A stretch of 64,000 nt of DNA from Paracoccus sulfuroxidans (GTDB lineage: Bacteria; Pseudomonadota; Alphaproteobacteria; Rhodobacterales; Rhodobacteraceae). Shown here one piece after another: positions 63,739 to 64,000 of this stretch. The notes beneath the pieces were generated by a model. It saw only the letters and a list, made by a program, of their open reading frames with translations. It was not told the DNA's origin and ran no database searches. Numbering within the stretch: the first letter of the stretch is position 1; every line of letters begins with the position of its first letter. The stretch spans positions 248,001-312,000 of the forward strand of contig NZ_VLKU01000003.1 of assembly GCF_007830335.1 (NCBI RefSeq), given 5' to 3'. A program made the translations under genes and the position numbers.

Positions 63739-64000
63739 ATGTTCCCCTCCAACATGCAGACCGTCCCATCCTCTCAGAGCCCGAAGCTGACAGATCGCCC
63801 CGCACTTGAGCGGAACCGCGTCCGGTCCCGTAAACTGGGGACGGTCGATTTCCTGCATCGAATCGCCGCCGATGAGATCGAGGATAGGCTCTCCGAGATT
63901 AACAGATCGTTTAACGACGTGGCGATTGTCACCGGCCACCCCGAGCTCTGGCAGGACTTCCGCCCCGGTGCCCGGATCGTGCCCGACACGCCGGTGCTGG
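63739..64000 (+). CDS. SAM-dependent methyltransferase, N-terminal part (continues past window)
   Basis: Only 87 residues are inside the window. KLTDRPALERNRVRSRKLGT and VDFLHRIAADEIEDRLSEIN followed by FNDVAIVTGHPELW match the N-terminus of BioC/NDUFAF5-like methyltransferases often found beside comF in Rhodobacterales. The SAM-binding motif lies beyond the edge. An ATG at 63754 is an alternative start. Confidence 0.65.
   Translation, partial: MFPSNMQTVPSSQSPKLTDRPALERNRVRSRKLGTVDFLHRIAADEIEDRLSEINRSFNDVAIVTGHPELWQDFRPGARIVPDTPVL

Overview
The window is GC-rich, densely packed chromosomal DNA from an alphaproteobacterium, most likely a Rhodobacterales member close to Paracoccus. The evidence is a petP/petR-type regulator pair beside ilvE, a short HRDC-less RNase D in an LPS-export operon, an ArgJ with a Lys/Ala-rich leader, PaaR/PaaX-type control of phenylacetate genes, and an RTX exoprotein built on the kexin/P-domain plan. 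No rRNA, tRNA, CRISPR array, insertion sequence or phage gene was recognised.

Layout. 1-4818: a FecR/TbpB-like C-terminus translationally coupled to a CHASE2 class III nucleotide cyclase, facing a convergent cNMP-binding patatin lipase. 5026-9942: a five-gene peptide/nickel-family ABC importer with a Tat-exported binding protein. 9939-13977: a small membrane protein, pabB-pabC for folate, a glutathionyl-hydroquinone reductase with a YjdJ-type acetyltransferase, and an AT-richer GNAT gene that looks imported. 14228-37074: a LysR regulator, then a large phenylacetate catabolic island: paaX, paaJABCDE, an extra ferritin-like protein, paaZ, an unrelated AI-2E-family permease, then paaR-paaK-paaI-paaG (leftward) and paaN, a LIV-type ABC importer and a crotonase/3-hydroxyacyl-CoA dehydrogenase fusion (rightward). 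37117-40143: a large RTX protein whose subtilase domain has lost its catalytic triad.

40425-45369 is an envelope and stress operon: RNase D, kdsD, lptC, lptA, lptB, hpf, ptsN and a 64-residue unknown. 45450-47720 holds ilvE divergent from petP-petR with a perfect palindrome between them. 47850-53443 holds secA divergent from a parvulin isomerase, argJ and mutT. A 43-residue protein gene at 53558 sits behind two palindromes. 53786-59322 is the rimP-nusA-ylxR-infB operon, read leftward from a good promoter through an intrinsic terminator placed just before the rimP ribosome binding site. 59499-64000 holds pip, ubiG, a comF-grxC-nitrilase-marR operon and the start of a methyltransferase.

The paa genes form a working pathway. 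The LIV-type transporter is a candidate aryl-acid importer. PaaK makes phenylacetyl-CoA, PaaABCDE epoxidises it, PaaG isomerises it, PaaZ opens and oxidises the ring, the fusion protein replaces separate PaaF/PaaH, and PaaJ thiolyses the product. PaaI rescues trapped CoA. Two closely matching operators, one just downstream of the -10 of the paaJ promoter and one between divergent paaG and paaN, tie the parts to the TetR-family PaaR.

Best candidates for something undescribed: the triad-less RTX pseudo-subtilase, the extra ferritin-like Paa protein that lacks one expected metal ligand, the terminator-controlled nusA leader, the palindrome-flanked 43-residue gene, and the cyclase/cNMP-patatin pair.
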